Shown in pieces: positions 51,467 to 60,394 of a DNA stretch of 64,000 nucleotides. Position numbers and translations under genes: made by a program. Numbering within the stretch: position 1 is the first letter of the stretch; each line of letters starts with the position of its first letter. Origin of the DNA: G965222505 sp965222505. Its GTDB lineage: Bacteria > Bacteroidota > Rhodothermia > Rhodothermales > DATKEJ01. The stretch is from NCBI GenBank assembly GCA_965222505.1, contig OZ244956.1, forward strand, positions 4,464,001-4,528,000. The letters run 5' to 3'. The notes beneath the pieces were generated by a model, which saw only the letters and a list, made by a program, of their open reading frames with translations, made no database searches and was not told the DNA's origin.

Positions 51467-52903
51467 TCAAAACTGAAAATATATAAACGCTTTTTGTTGA
51501 CCGAAGACACCGAACAGGAGGATCCACATAATGACCCCTACATAGGCCGTCCAGCGGAACCACGTGGGTTTTCGGCCAATGTAGGTGCGGATGTTTTCCT
51601 TGCGTTCGATCAGGTGAACCCATTCCATGAATCCAATCCCGGCAAAGGCCAGCAACAGGTCGTATTTACCAAAGACCGGCACCGTGATGCCCAGGTCGTT
51701 AAAGATAAACATGTTTTTGAGCAGGAGCGCGGCATCCGTGATATTGTTGGCCCGGAAAAACACCCAGGCCAGCACGGCCAGGTGGAACGTGAAAAACACC
51801 GCCACCCATTTGCGCACGGTTGCTGATGCGCCCACCTTGGACCAGATCCGTGCCCGCACCGGGCCGGTCACGATGCCGAAAATCAGATATAAACCATGTA
51901 GCACGCCCCACACCACAAACGTCCAGTTGGCCCCGTGCCACAGGCCGCTAATCAGGAAGACGATAAACAGGTTGTAGAACCACCGGCTGCGCGAGACCCG
52001 GTTGCCGCCGAGGGGGATGTAGAGGTAATCCCGAAACCACGTGGAGAGCGAGATGTGCCACCTGCGCCAGAACTCTCCGATGGATTTGGAGAAGTAGGGC
52101 CGTCGAAAATTGTCCATCAGGTTGTAGCCCATCACTTTGGCCCCGCCGATGGCAATGTCCGAGTAGCCGGAGAAATCGCAGTAGATCTGGAAGGCGAAGA
52201 AGTACGTCGCCAGCCAGACCGGCACGCCCGTGTAGCCGGTCGGGTCGGCGTAGACGGCATCGACGTATTTGGCGATGTGATCGGCAATGACCATTTTCTT
52301 GAAGAAGCCCCAGAGCATGAGGCGCATACCGTCCACGACGCGGTCGTAGTCGAACTGGTACTGGTTGTAGAACTGCGGCAGCAGCCGGGTGGAGCGTTCA
52401 ATGGGGCCTGCCACGAGTTGCGGAAAGAAGGCCACATAGAGGGCAAAGAGGCCCAGGTGTCGTTCGGCTTTGCGTTCACCCCGGTACACGTCGATGGTGT
52501 AGCTCAGGGTTTGAAAGGTATAGAAGGAGATCCCGACGGGCAGGAGGACGTCGAAGGCCGGGACGTCATAGAATACGTTGAACGCTTCAAACGCCGCACG
52601 CAGGGAATCGTTGAAAAAGTTAAAATACTTGAAGGCGAACAGCATCCCCAGGTTGGAACACAGGCTGAGGATGAGAAACAGCCGCCGTTTGGCCTTGGCT
52701 TCGGCCTGCTCCATCTTGAGCGCGGCCACATAGTCGATCCCAGTCGAGATGAGGATCAGGATCAGGTACTTGGGGTTCCAGGCCGCGTAGAAGTAATAGC
52801 TGGCGGCCAGTAGCCACGGCCAACGGAAACGGTGGGGTACCAGAAAGTAAAAACCGACAACAATCGGAAAAAAGATCAGAAACTCCAGGGAGTTGAAAAA
52901 CAT
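51467..52903 (-). CDS. MBOAT-family O-acyltransferase (AlgI-like)
   Basis: The 478-residue protein has about eleven membrane segments and the MBOAT hallmark: FWRRWHISLSTWFRDYLYIPLGG followed by the catalytic His in LISGLWHGANWTF. The N-terminus (MFFNSLEFLIFFPIVVGFYF) is typical of AlgI/PatA-type proteins. They pass acyl groups across the membrane to O-acylate alginate, peptidoglycan or other polymers. The adjacent SGNH-like protein is the expected partner; no polymer-synthesis genes are nearby, so the target is unknown. Confidence 0.95.
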   Translation of the reverse strand: MFFNSLEFLIFFPIVVGFYFLVPHRFRWPWLLAASYYFYAAWNPKYLILILISTGIDYVAALKMEQAEAKAKRRLFLILSLCSNLGMLFAFKYFNFFNDSLRAAFEAFNVFYDVPAFDVLLPVGISFYTFQTLSYTIDVYRGERKAERHLGLFALYVAFFPQLVAGPIERSTRLLPQFYNQYQFDYDRVVDGMRLMLWGFFKKMVIADHIAKYVDAVYADPTGYTGVPVWLATYFFAFQIYCDFSGYSDIAIGGAKVMGYNLMDNFRRPYFSKSIGEFWRRWHISLSTWFRDYLYIPLGGNRVSRSRWFYNLFIVFLISGLWHGANWTFVVWGVLHGLYLIFGIVTGPVRARIWSKVGASATVRKWVAVFFTFHLAVLAWVFFRANNITDAALLLKNMFIFNDLGITVPVFGKYDLLLAFAGIGFMEWVHLIERKENIRTYIGRKPTWFRWTAYVGVIMWILLFGVFGQQKAFIYFQF

Positions 52904-53262
52904 ACTGCGCTAGGCGAAAGGAATCCGTGGGGGAGGGTGTTGTCGGTTGAGGTCAGGACCGGAAAATAAACAGCCCATGCCAAGGGCCGATGCATAAAAT
53001 AGGGTTTCCCACAAAGTTCGTGTAACCTTCGCAGAGTAATAGTGCCTGATCGGGGCAGCCGCATTGAAGGCAGCGCGATTTCGACCAAACATCTTACGCC
53101 TCAAGTCCGAGTAAGATCAAGAGTGAGGGATCCACTAAGAAAAACCTGTTGGCTTCCGACAAAAGTGGGCTTGCACCTTGCCGATGATGCCGCTATCTTC
53201 TCGGAGAACGATTGTTCTCTTCTCATTGCTCCCTGTCCAACCCATTACGATTCGTGATACCC
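52904..53262. other. Divergent promoter region between MBOAT and moaC
   Basis: This 359-bp gap shows no supported gene or tRNA. A possible Bacteroidota-type promoter for moaC is TTG (53171-53173), 20 bp, TATCTTCT (53194-53201). Both elements deviate somewhat from the TAnnTTTG pattern. Confidence 0.4.
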
Positions 53263-53760
53263 ATGACGGATGAAGCCCCCACCCTTACCCATGTTGATGG
53301 CGAAGGCCGTGTTCGCATGGTCGATGTTAGCGGAAAACGCGATACGGTGCGAACGGCTGTCGCAGCCGGTCGCGTACGGCTCGGCGAAGCGGCATATCAA
53401 CAGGTAGAGGCGCATCAGATTCAGAAAGGAGATGTGCTGGCTACGGCCCAGTTGGCCGGTATTATGGGGGCTAAGCATACCAGTGCCCTCATCCCGTTGT
53501 GCCACACGGTATTGTTGAAAGGCATCGACGTGGATCTCAGCCTGAACCCGGACGAACATGCTGTCGATATTCGGGCCTTTGCCAAAAGCGTCGGGGCAAC
53601 CGGGGTAGAGATGGAAGCCATTACCGCCGTCTCCGTTGCGGCGATTACCGTATACGACATGTGCAAGTCGGTATCCAAGGATATCGAAATTACCAATGTA
53701 CGCCTGTTGGCAAAAACCGGTGGGCAACGGGGCGATTACCGACGAAATGAATCGTCCTAA
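53263..53760 (+). CDS. moaC: Cyclic pyranopterin monophosphate synthase MoaC
   Basis: MoaC converts the MoaA product into cyclic pyranopterin monophosphate in molybdenum-cofactor synthesis. The 165-residue protein has all family blocks: THVDGEGRVRMVDVSGK, LIPLCHTVLL, GVEMEAITAVSVAAITVYDMCK and the C-terminal NVRLLAKTGG. The length is normal. ATG 53263 is selected because MTDEAPTLTH leads into the first conserved block. No other moa gene is in the window; the flotillin-like gene follows after 47 bp. Confidence 0.97.
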   Translation: MTDEAPTLTHVDGEGRVRMVDVSGKRDTVRTAVAAGRVRLGEAAYQQVEAHQIQKGDVLATAQLAGIMGAKHTSALIPLCHTVLLKGIDVDLSLNPDEHAVDIRAFAKSVGATGVEMEAITAVSVAAITVYDMCKSVSKDIEITNVRLLAKTGGQRGDYRRNESS

Positions 53761-53807
53761 AGTCCGCAGCTCCTCATTTTTTTTCACGCTTCAAACCCCT
53801 TCAGCAT

Positions 53808-54788
53808 ATGGAAGCGCTCGGATTGCTTAGTCTTCTTGTCATTGCGGCCGTGCTCTTCGGTCTGATCATGCTGTTTTATTACGTACCCGTTGGTCTGTGG
53901 GTCACGGCGTTTTTCTCCGGCGTCCGCCTCAAGCTGGTGCGCGACCTCGTCGGGATGCGCTTGCGGAAGGTGCCACCTGCGGCCATCGTCAAAAGTCTGA
54001 TTACGGCCCATAAAGCAGGGATCCCCGTTGAAACCGCAGGCCTCGAAGCGCACTTTCTGGCCGGTGGCGATGTCCAAAACGTGGTCAATGCCCTGATCTC
54101 TGCGGACAAGGCCAACATCGACCTCGGCTTTAAACGGGCCACCAGTATCGACCTCGCCGGGCGTGACGTGCTCGAAGCCGTTCAGGTGTCCGTCAATCCC
54201 AAGGTTATCCAAACGCCGCCCGTCTCGGCCATCGCCAAAGATGGAATTCAACTCCGTGCGGTGGCCCGCGTGACGGTACGCGCCAACATCGAGCGCCTCG
54301 TCGGTGGGGCCGGGGAAGAAACCATCATTGCCCGCGTCGGCGAAGGCATCGTCTCAACCATCGGCTCGGCCATGTCCCACAAAGATGTACTTGAGAATCC
54401 TGATTCTATCTCGAAAGTCGTGCTCTCGAAGGGCCTGGATGCCAGCACTGCCTTCGAAATCCTCTCTATCGATATTGCCGACGTGGACGTCGGGGAAAAC
54501 ATTGGGGCCAAGCTCCAGACTGAACAGGCCGAAGCCGATCTCAAAATCGCCCAGGCCAAAGCTGAAGAACGCCGCGCTGCTGCCGTCGCCAAGGAACAGG
54601 AAATGATCGCTGCTGTGCAGGAAGCCCGCGCCCAGGTCGTCGCCGCCGAAGCCCAGGTGCCGCTGGCCCTCTCGGAAGCCTTCCGCGCCGGCAACCTCGG
54701 CGTGATGGACTACTACAACCTCCGCAACATCGAAGCCGATACCCGCATGCGGGATTCCATCGGCGGCGGAGATAAAGGGACGAGTTAA
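53808..54788 (+). CDS. floA: Flotillin-like protein FloA
   Basis: The 326-residue protein has a hydrophobic N-terminal hairpin (LGLLSLLVIAAVLFGLIMLFYYVP) and an SPFH domain. Its sequence matches the FloA (UPF0365) group almost throughout: GVRLKLVRDLVGMRLRKVPP, GGDVQNVVNALISADKANI, ARVTVRANIERLVGGAGEET. A coiled-coil rich in Ala-Glu repeats ends the protein. FloA organises ordered membrane microdomains. The stop lies 2 bp before the largest heptamer array. Confidence 0.96.
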   Translation: MEALGLLSLLVIAAVLFGLIMLFYYVPVGLWVTAFFSGVRLKLVRDLVGMRLRKVPPAAIVKSLITAHKAGIPVETAGLEAHFLAGGDVQNVVNALISADKANIDLGFKRATSIDLAGRDVLEAVQVSVNPKVIQTPPVSAIAKDGIQLRAVARVTVRANIERLVGGAGEETIIARVGEGIVSTIGSAMSHKDVLENPDSISKVVLSKGLDASTAFEILSIDIADVDVGENIGAKLQTEQAEADLKIAQAKAEERRAAAVAKEQEMIAAVQEARAQVVAAEAQVPLALSEAFRAGNLGVMDYYNLRNIEADTRMRDSIGGGDKGTS

Positions 54789-54790
54789 AC

Positions 54791-54977
54791 GTTCTACGTT
54801 CTGGGTTCTACGTTCTGGGTTCTACGTTCTGGGTTCTACGTTCTGGGTTCTACGTTCTGGGTTCTACGTTCGGATACCCTGTACTCGTGGGGGCAATCCT
54901 TTGCGGACTGCCCTCAAATGGGGTGCAGTACCAAATTTTAGTATAAGCTCGAATTCGAGAAACGTAGAACGTCGCAC
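54791..54977. repeat. Expanded family C heptamer array with interrupted right arm
   Basis: Left arm 54791-54874 has twelve 7-mers alternating GTTCTAC and GTTCTGG (the last is GTTCGGA), forming a 14-bp higher-order repeat. An 82-bp centre follows. The right arm is only GAGAAAC, GTAGAAC, GTCGCAC (54957-54977), immediately followed by the terminal inverted repeat of a miniature element. The right-arm units are the same as in the element at 13450-13596. Confidence 0.92.
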
Positions 54978-55198
54978 CTAGGCCGTGTTGACCATTAGAT
55001 CAACAGGCGGTTTTGAGGTCGTTAGGGCCGTGGATCGGCCCAGGCCCAATCAAGGCGCATTTTGACTGCAATGCCCCCGATCCATCATCGGGGATCGCAT
55101 TTCAGGAGAAATGCAACGCAGAGTGGGCCAAGAGGGCCGGTTATCGGCCCGAAACGGGCCAAAAACGACGTTTACGCTTAATTGTCAACACGGCCTAG
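54978..55198. mobile_element. Miniature inverted-repeat element (MITE), 221 bp
   Basis: CTAGGCCGTGTTGAC (54978-54992) and GTCAACACGGCCTAG (55184-55198) are exact 15-bp terminal inverted repeats; the match continues imperfectly for five further bases. The interior has several GC-rich hairpins and no gene. CTAG or TA at the ends may be the duplicated target. The ends resemble those of IS5/IS630-type elements, so a full-length partner elsewhere in the genome is likely (inference). Confidence 0.85.
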
Positions 55199-55237
55199 TA
55201 ACGTAAAAAGCCACCACACGCAACCTGCAAGCAAAAT

Positions 55238-56794
55238 ATGCTCAACCTCTCTGTACTTCTTGAAGAAAGTACCCGGCAACGGCCTGGTCATACGGCCTTT
55301 GTTTTTCAGGAACACCGGCTCAGTTATGCCGAACTCAATGGGGCAGCATGCAAGGTAGCCAACGGACTCATACAGGCCGGTATTGGGCGGGGCGACAAAG
55401 TGGCGCTGAGTTGCCCGAATGTGCCGTATTTCCCCATTCTGTATTTCGGCATTTTGAAGGCCGGGGCGACGGTTGTGCCGCTCAATGTGTTGCTCAAACG
55501 ACGGGAAATTGCTTATCATCTCAAAGATTCCGATGCAAAGGCCTATTTCTGTTTTGAAGGTACAGCCCAGCTTCCAATGGGGACCGAAGGGTTCGCGGGC
55601 TTTAACGAGGTGCCGGCTTGTAAACACTTCTTTCTGGTGACGGCCAACCCAGCGGCCCCGTCGCCCATCCAAGGGGTAGAGACGCTTGGTATGTTTATGC
55701 ATCCTCAGCCCCATACCTTCGATACGGTACAGACGAACCCCGAGGATACAGCCGTCATTCTCTACACCTCCGGGACCACCGGCCAACCCAAAGGAGCCGA
55801 GCTGACGCATTTCAACATGTTCTACAATGCCGTCTGTTCGGGGAGCCTGGTCGATAATACACCGGGCGACATCTGCCTGATCGTGCTGCCCCTGTTCCAC
55901 TCCTTCGGGCAAACCGTACTCATGAATGGTACCGTCTATTCCGGCGGGACGAGTATTTTACTTCCGCGTTTTGACCCTGGGCATGTGCTGGGCCTCATGG
56001 AGAAGGAAAATGTAACCGTCTTTGCCGGAGTCCCGACCATGTACTGGAGCCTGCTCCATTATCCGGATGCCGACCAATTCGATCTCGAAAAAATCAAAAA
56101 CACCTTGCGGGTCTGTTCTTCCGGCGGGGCTGCCTTACCGGTTGAAGTCCTGAAAGATTTTGAGGCGAAGTTCGAAGTGCCTATCCTTGAAGGCTATGGT
56201 TTGTCCGAGACCTCACCTGTAGCCTCTTTCAATCAGTTGCATAAGGCGCGCAAACCCGGCTCCATCGGCACGCCCATTTGGGGCATTGAGATGCGGGTCG
56301 TGGATGAAAACGACGAGCCGGTGCCCAACGGCGAAACCGGTGAAATCGTAATCCGGGGCCACAACATCATGAAGGGCTATTACAAACGCCCAGAGGTAAA
56401 CAAGGAAGTGATGCGGGGCGATTGGTTCCACTCGGGCGACATCGGCAAAATGGACGACGAAGGCTACTTCTATATCGTCGACCGCGTCAAGGACATGATT
56501 ATTCGGGGCGGGTTCAACGTGTACCCGCGCGAAGTGGAAGAAACCCTGCTCTTGCATCCCGCCATTTCCCTGGCCGCCGTCATCGGGGTGCCGGACGAAG
56601 AATACGGGGAAGAAATCAAAGCCTACGTCATCCTCAAGCCGGATGTAGAAACCTCAGAAGCCGCCCTCATAGAGTGGTCCAAGGAAAACATGGCCGGCTA
56701 CAAATACCCCCGCCACATCGAAATCCGCGAACACCTCCCCATGACCGCCACCGGCAAGATTCTAAAAACAGAATTACGCAAAGAAAACGGGTAA
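55238..56794 (+). CDS. Long-chain fatty-acid-CoA ligase / AMP-forming acyl-CoA synthetase
   Basis: The 518-residue enzyme activates a carboxylic acid as acyl-AMP and then acyl-CoA. The P-loop-like AMP-binding motif ILYTSGTTGQPKGAELTH, the GYGLSETSPVA block, the hinge region DIGKMDDEGYFYIVDR and the C-terminal lysine in TATGKILKTELRK are all present. It resembles FadD-type ligases of medium to long chains, but chain length cannot be told. The RBS region is AT-rich without a clear Shine-Dalgarno. It follows the MITE by 39 bp, so its promoter may lie in or near the element. Confidence 0.95.
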   Translation: MLNLSVLLEESTRQRPGHTAFVFQEHRLSYAELNGAACKVANGLIQAGIGRGDKVALSCPNVPYFPILYFGILKAGATVVPLNVLLKRREIAYHLKDSDAKAYFCFEGTAQLPMGTEGFAGFNEVPACKHFFLVTANPAAPSPIQGVETLGMFMHPQPHTFDTVQTNPEDTAVILYTSGTTGQPKGAELTHFNMFYNAVCSGSLVDNTPGDICLIVLPLFHSFGQTVLMNGTVYSGGTSILLPRFDPGHVLGLMEKENVTVFAGVPTMYWSLLHYPDADQFDLEKIKNTLRVCSSGGAALPVEVLKDFEAKFEVPILEGYGLSETSPVASFNQLHKARKPGSIGTPIWGIEMRVVDENDEPVPNGETGEIVIRGHNIMKGYYKRPEVNKEVMRGDWFHSGDIGKMDDEGYFYIVDRVKDMIIRGGFNVYPREVEETLLLHPAISLAAVIGVPDEEYGEEIKAYVILKPDVETSEAALIEWSKENMAGYKYPRHIEIREHLPMTATGKILKTELRKENG

Positions 56795-56797
56795 GAT

Positions 56798-56870
56798 GTG
56801 CGGAGTGCGGGGTGCGACGTATAGAGTCAACCCGAACCTTGTAGGGACACGGCACGCCGTGTCCGCACTT
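56798..56870. repeat. Family E half-array plus family D palindrome
   Basis: GTGCGGA, GTGCGGG, GTGCGAC (56798-56818) begin 4 bp after the ligase stop. The palindrome GGACACGGC-AC-GCCGTGTCC is at 56845-56864 and CCGCACTT follows. Two families are thus nested in one gap between convergent genes. Confidence 0.82.
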
Positions 56871-56882
56871 TACCATACGGAA

Positions 56883-58097
56883 TCACTCCGGCAATACCCG
56901 GACGTATTTCCGTTTCCCGACCTTCAGGACAAAAGGTGCGGCATTGGCCATGTTTACCTCGTAATTTGGGTCCGTGACCTTTTTACCGTCGATGGACACA
57001 GCGTTTTGTTGTACCAGACGGCGGGCCTCGCCATTAGAATTGACCAGCCCCGCGCTGCGCATCAGGTTTAACAGGCCGAGGGTGGCCGTCTCAGGGGTGA
57101 ACGTCGGCATATCGTCCGGCACTTCTTTACGGACGACGGTTTTCTCAAAATGCGCCCGTGCGGCATCGGCGGCTTCGGTGTTGTGGTACATCTCCGCCAG
57201 GGTCCAGGCCAGGTGGTGTTTGGCATTCCGGGGATCGGTACGGATCTGCGCCTTGATGGCGGGTAGGGATTCCGTCGGTACGTCGGTGGCGAGTTCGAAG
57301 TAGCGGTAGATCAGGTCGTCCGGGATGGAGAGGGCTTTACCGTAGATTTCAGGGGCAGGTTCGGTAATGCCGATGTAGTTGTCGAGCGATTTCGACATTT
57401 TCTGGATGCCGTCGGTGCCTTCCAGCAGGGGTAACATGATACAGACCTGCGGGTCCATGCCGTTGGCCTGTTGTACCGTACGGCCAACGAGGAGGTTAAA
57501 CTTCTGATCGGTACCGCCCAATTCTACATCGGCCCGGATGTCTACCGAGTCTTGTGCCTGGGCCAGCGGGTACAGGAATTCATGGATGGAGATCGGCCGC
57601 TGTTCAGTATAGCGCCGCCGAAAATCGTCCCGTTCAAGCATTTGGGCGACGGTGTACTGGGCAGCCAGTTTAATCACATCGCTGAAGGACATTTCATCCA
57701 GCCACTTCGAATTGTAGTGGATCTCCAGTACATCCGGGTTGGGGTCCAGAATTTTAGTGGCTTGCTCGAAATAGGACTCCCCGTTGATGCGGGTTTCCTC
57801 CAGGGTGAGGGCCGGGCGCGTTTTGGACTTCCCGCTCGGGTCCCCGATCATGCCTGTAAAATCCCCGATAATCAGGATGGCTTTGTGGCCGAGGTCCTGG
57901 AACTGCCGGAGTTTGCGCAGCACTACGCTATGGCCCAGGTGCAAGTCGGGGCGGCTGGGGTCACAGCCGAGTTTGATGCGCAGCGGAGTGCCCGTCTTTT
58001 CGGCCTGTTTGAGTTTTTCGATGAGGGCATCTTCGGGAACGATTTCCTCGACACCACGCCGAATGTGTTGCAGTTGTTCGTCTACTGGTAAAAACAT
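56883..58097 (-). CDS. tyrS: Tyrosine-tRNA ligase
   Basis: The 404-residue class I synthetase has the HIGH motif as HLGH (residues 53-56), preceded by KLGCDPSRPDL, and KMSKS in IQKMSKSLDNYIG. A C-terminal S4-like domain (RRLVQQNAVSIDGKKV) binds tRNA. It belongs to the TyrRS group with the LGGTDQKFNLLVGR block. ATG 58097 is chosen because MFLPVDEQLQHI is the natural N-terminus; the longer frame to 58154 adds a poor extension. Confidence 0.96.
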   Translation of the reverse strand: MFLPVDEQLQHIRRGVEEIVPEDALIEKLKQAEKTGTPLRIKLGCDPSRPDLHLGHSVVLRKLRQFQDLGHKAILIIGDFTGMIGDPSGKSKTRPALTLEETRINGESYFEQATKILDPNPDVLEIHYNSKWLDEMSFSDVIKLAAQYTVAQMLERDDFRRRYTEQRPISIHEFLYPLAQAQDSVDIRADVELGGTDQKFNLLVGRTVQQANGMDPQVCIMLPLLEGTDGIQKMSKSLDNYIGITEPAPEIYGKALSIPDDLIYRYFELATDVPTESLPAIKAQIRTDPRNAKHHLAWTLAEMYHNTEAADAARAHFEKTVVRKEVPDDMPTFTPETATLGLLNLMRSAGLVNSNGEARRLVQQNAVSIDGKKVTDPNYEVNMANAAPFVLKVGKRKYVRVLPE

Positions 58098-58372
58098 AGG
58101 GTTGCCAACCGGTGGGGTGAACGCCAAAGGGGAGGAAAGATCCCCAAAAAGCACCTATGGAACCGTCAAAACCATTCGAACTTGAAGCCGGCCCAATCAA
58201 AAGTGCCTGAGGAAAGCGCTTTCAAGTCCCGGCAATGCCAAGAACTGGCAAAATCATCGTCCTAAAGCCTACGGAATTTTTGAAAAGCCGTTATCTTCAA
58301 GGCTAACGCGCACAAGACCGCATCTCACACAACACATTCCTCAGCCAATAACTGCTAGCAATAGCCCTTTTT

Positions 58373-59041
58373 ATGAAAAAGCAATACTTAAAAACCAAGC
58401 CGGTCTGCAAGGTTACTTTTAGCCTCCCTGCTGAAGCCACTGACGGTGCGGATAGCGTACTTGTTATGGGTGATTTCAATGAATGGAATACCGAAAATGC
58501 CACGCCCCTGATCCGTCAGAAAGACGGGAGTTTTCGCTTGGTGCTTGACCTGCCAGCCGGCCAGGACTACGAGTTTCGGTACCTGATTGATAATGAACGC
58601 TGGGAAAATGACTGGGAAGCCGACGGCTATGTGCCTTCCCCGTATTTCGGCATCGACAATTCCGTCGTTTCACTGGATGCTGTGACCATCGCCCCGAAGA
58701 AAAAAGCTACGCCGAAAAAGAAAGCGGTAGCCAAAGCCAAGGCGGCTCCGAAAAAGGCTGTAGCCAAGAAAAAAGCCACGCCCAAGAAAGCCGATGACCT
58801 GAAGAAAATCGAGGGCGTAGGCCCCAAGATTGCCGGGTTGTTGAATGAAGCGGGCATCAGCACCTTCAAAAAGTTGGCCCGTGCTAAACCGGCCAAGCTC
58901 GAAGGTATTCTGGAAAAAGCCGGTCCCCGGTATCGCATGCACAAGCCCGCCACTTGGCCCGAGCAGGCCGCCCTCGCTGCCGCCGGTAAATGGGACGAGT
59001 TAAAGGTCTTGCAAGACGAACTACAGGGCGGGAAACGGTAG
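58373..59041 (+). CDS. CBM48-like domain fused through a Lys/Ala linker to a helix-hairpin-helix domain
   Basis: The 222-residue protein starts with an AMPK/isoamylase-type glycogen-binding domain (residues about 10-100; VLVMGDFNEWN, FRLVLDLPAGQDYEFRYLIDN, ERWENDWEADGY). A linker of about 35 residues is almost only Lys, Ala and Pro and looks like a histone H1-type tail. The last 75 residues, DLKKIEGVGPKIAGLLNEAG and following, form a helix-hairpin-helix module. The same module ends the S16 protein at 62381. The role is unknown; it could link glycogen to nucleic acid or ribosomes. Confidence 0.85.
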   Translation: MKKQYLKTKPVCKVTFSLPAEATDGADSVLVMGDFNEWNTENATPLIRQKDGSFRLVLDLPAGQDYEFRYLIDNERWENDWEADGYVPSPYFGIDNSVVSLDAVTIAPKKKATPKKKAVAKAKAAPKKAVAKKKATPKKADDLKKIEGVGPKIAGLLNEAGISTFKKLARAKPAKLEGILEKAGPRYRMHKPATWPEQAALAAAGKWDELKVLQDELQGGKR

Positions 59042-59066
59042 GGGAATGTACGTCGCACTCCGCACG

Positions 59067-59525
59067 TTACTCCCGGTCTTTCATCATGCGGTCCAGGCGG
59101 CGTTTTGAATCGCGCTCGGCGATGCTCTGGCGTTTATCGTAGAGCTTTTTGCCTTTGGCGAGGCCGATTTCCACCTTGGCGCGTCCGTTTTTGAAGTACA
59201 TCTTCAGCGGGACGATGGTGTAGCCCTTTTGCGTAATGGCTTTGGTGAGGCGTTTGATTTCCTTGCGGTTGAGTAGCAACACGCGGGGGCGGAGGGGCTC
59301 GTGGTTGAAGTGGGTGCCGAGCTTATAGGGGGCAATGTGGCAATTCATCAGGGTCATCTGTCCATGCTGCGGGGTGCAGTAGGCATCCTGCATGCTGACC
59401 TTTCCATCGCGCAACGATTTGACTTCGGTACCTCTTAGCACAAGACCGGCTTCGAAGCGGTCTTCGATGTGGTACTCGTACCGGGCGCGCCGGTTAGAGG
59501 CTATGGGTTTGATTGAGTCCGTCAT
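59067..59525 (-). CDS. smpB: SsrA-binding protein SmpB
   Basis: SmpB delivers tmRNA to stalled ribosomes. The 152-residue protein has the full OB-fold pattern: NRRARYEYHIEDRFEAGLVL, GTEVKSLRDGKVS, LLNRKEIKRL and a basic tail KLYDKRQSIAERDSKRRLDR. Length and motifs are normal. Its ATG overlaps the stop of the upstream minus-strand mqnA-like gene by 4 bp, so the two are probably co-transcribed. The gap to the convergent CBM48 protein holds only a GTCGCAC-CGCAC remnant of a repeat. Confidence 0.97.
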   Translation of the reverse strand: MTDSIKPIASNRRARYEYHIEDRFEAGLVLRGTEVKSLRDGKVSMQDAYCTPQHGQMTLMNCHIAPYKLGTHFNHEPLRPRVLLLNRKEIKRLTKAITQKGYTIVPLKMYFKNGRAKVEIGLAKGKKLYDKRQSIAERDSKRRLDRMMKDRE

Positions 59526-60301
59526 AGATACGTGCCTTCTGGTTCATCGCCAAAGGAGGACGGATTGGGGCCTGGCAACGGAATGTAGGGGATCGAAGGC
59601 ATATCTCCCGTGAATCCCCGCATGAACAGGTAGTGGACCAGGGCATCCAGCCCGGCCTCGGCTTCGTCATTTAGAATAACTTGCAGGTCGTCGGTTTGGA
59701 GGCTCGGGTAATGTGCGGCATCCAGCAGGGCTTCGCGCAGGGCCAGGGCGTGATCCGCTGAAACGAGGCCGGCAAAAACGCCCCATACCATCGGAAACGT
59801 GGTCAGCTCGTACCATTCCAGGCCCAGGTTCAGGGCTTCCTCCGGTGCCGTTGTTGCGGCGCTTCCGACGAGCAGGACCCCGTCGTGGGCAGGGGGTTCA
59901 GAGGCCGGATTGGCCTGGGCAACGAATTCAGCCGAGCGGCCATAATGCTCGGTCAGCAAGAGGCGGGTCAGGACGATCTCCTGTGCATATCGAGGGTCCA
60001 CACGCAGGGTCTTGACGGTATCCAGGCTGGTGTGCAACAGCAACCGGGCGTAAGAGAACACCGGGCCGCTTGCCAGACATACGCCGGGGATCACGGGGAA
60101 GGATTCCGAATCCTGGATCACAGACAACGTCGGGACCAGCGCCACATCCACGGTGCCGGCTTTCAGCCAGGTGGCGCATTCATGGGGCAGGCCGACCTCA
60201 ATCTGTATCGATGTACCAAGACCATGCGGATCCAGTGCAGAGACCAGTTGACGGGTAAAGGGGAGGTCCCAGGTTGCAATACGCAAAACAGTTACCAGCA
60301 A
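59522..60301 (-). CDS. Menaquinone biosynthesis protein, MqnA-like (chorismate dehydratase family)
   Basis: The 259-residue protein follows the periplasmic-binding-fold plan of MqnA/MqnD: an N-terminal RIATWDLPFTRQLVSAL, then VDVALVPTLSVI, an IPGVCLASGPVFSYARLLL block, TLRVDPRYAQEIVLTRLLL and DGVLLVGSAATTAPEE. MqnA dehydrates chorismate in the futalosine route to menaquinone. Divergence from typical MqnA is considerable, so the exact step is not certain. It is the first gene of a two-gene unit with smpB. Confidence 0.75.
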   Translation of the reverse strand: MLVTVLRIATWDLPFTRQLVSALDPHGLGTSIQIEVGLPHECATWLKAGTVDVALVPTLSVIQDSESFPVIPGVCLASGPVFSYARLLLHTSLDTVKTLRVDPRYAQEIVLTRLLLTEHYGRSAEFVAQANPASEPPAHDGVLLVGSAATTAPEEALNLGLEWYELTTFPMVWGVFAGLVSADHALALREALLDAAHYPSLQTDDLQVILNDEAEAGLDALVHYLFMRGFTGDMPSIPYIPLPGPNPSSFGDEPEGTYL

Positions 60302-60308
60302 TTAGGGC

Positions 60309-60351
60309 AAAAAAATAAAAAAGACCGCCGGCTGAAAAGGTCAACCGGCGG
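60309..60351 (-). terminator. Intrinsic terminator of the ribosomal operon
   Basis: CCGCCGGCTGA (60325-60335) and TCAACCGGCGG (60341-60351) pair with a 5-bp loop. On the minus strand a long T-rich run (60322-60309) follows. It lies 44 bp past the rplS stop and just upstream of the mqnA-like start, so the operon ends here. Confidence 0.9.
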
Positions 60352-60394
60352 CAGTAGGGTTTCAAAACCCATGAGGGATATTCGAAGGCGGTAC

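Noticed and set aside
52904..53262. tRNA gene or small RNA in the MBOAT-moaC gap
   Set aside because: No cloverleaf, T-loop or conserved small-RNA signature could be recognised by eye.
54791..54977. CRISPR or intrinsic terminator
   Set aside because: A 7-bp/14-bp tandem without spacers; the inverted arms lack a T-run and are 82 bp apart.
55013..55198. Small frame of 61 residues inside the MITE
   Set aside because: It lies between the terminal inverted repeats, has no similarity to known proteins by eye and reads through hairpins.
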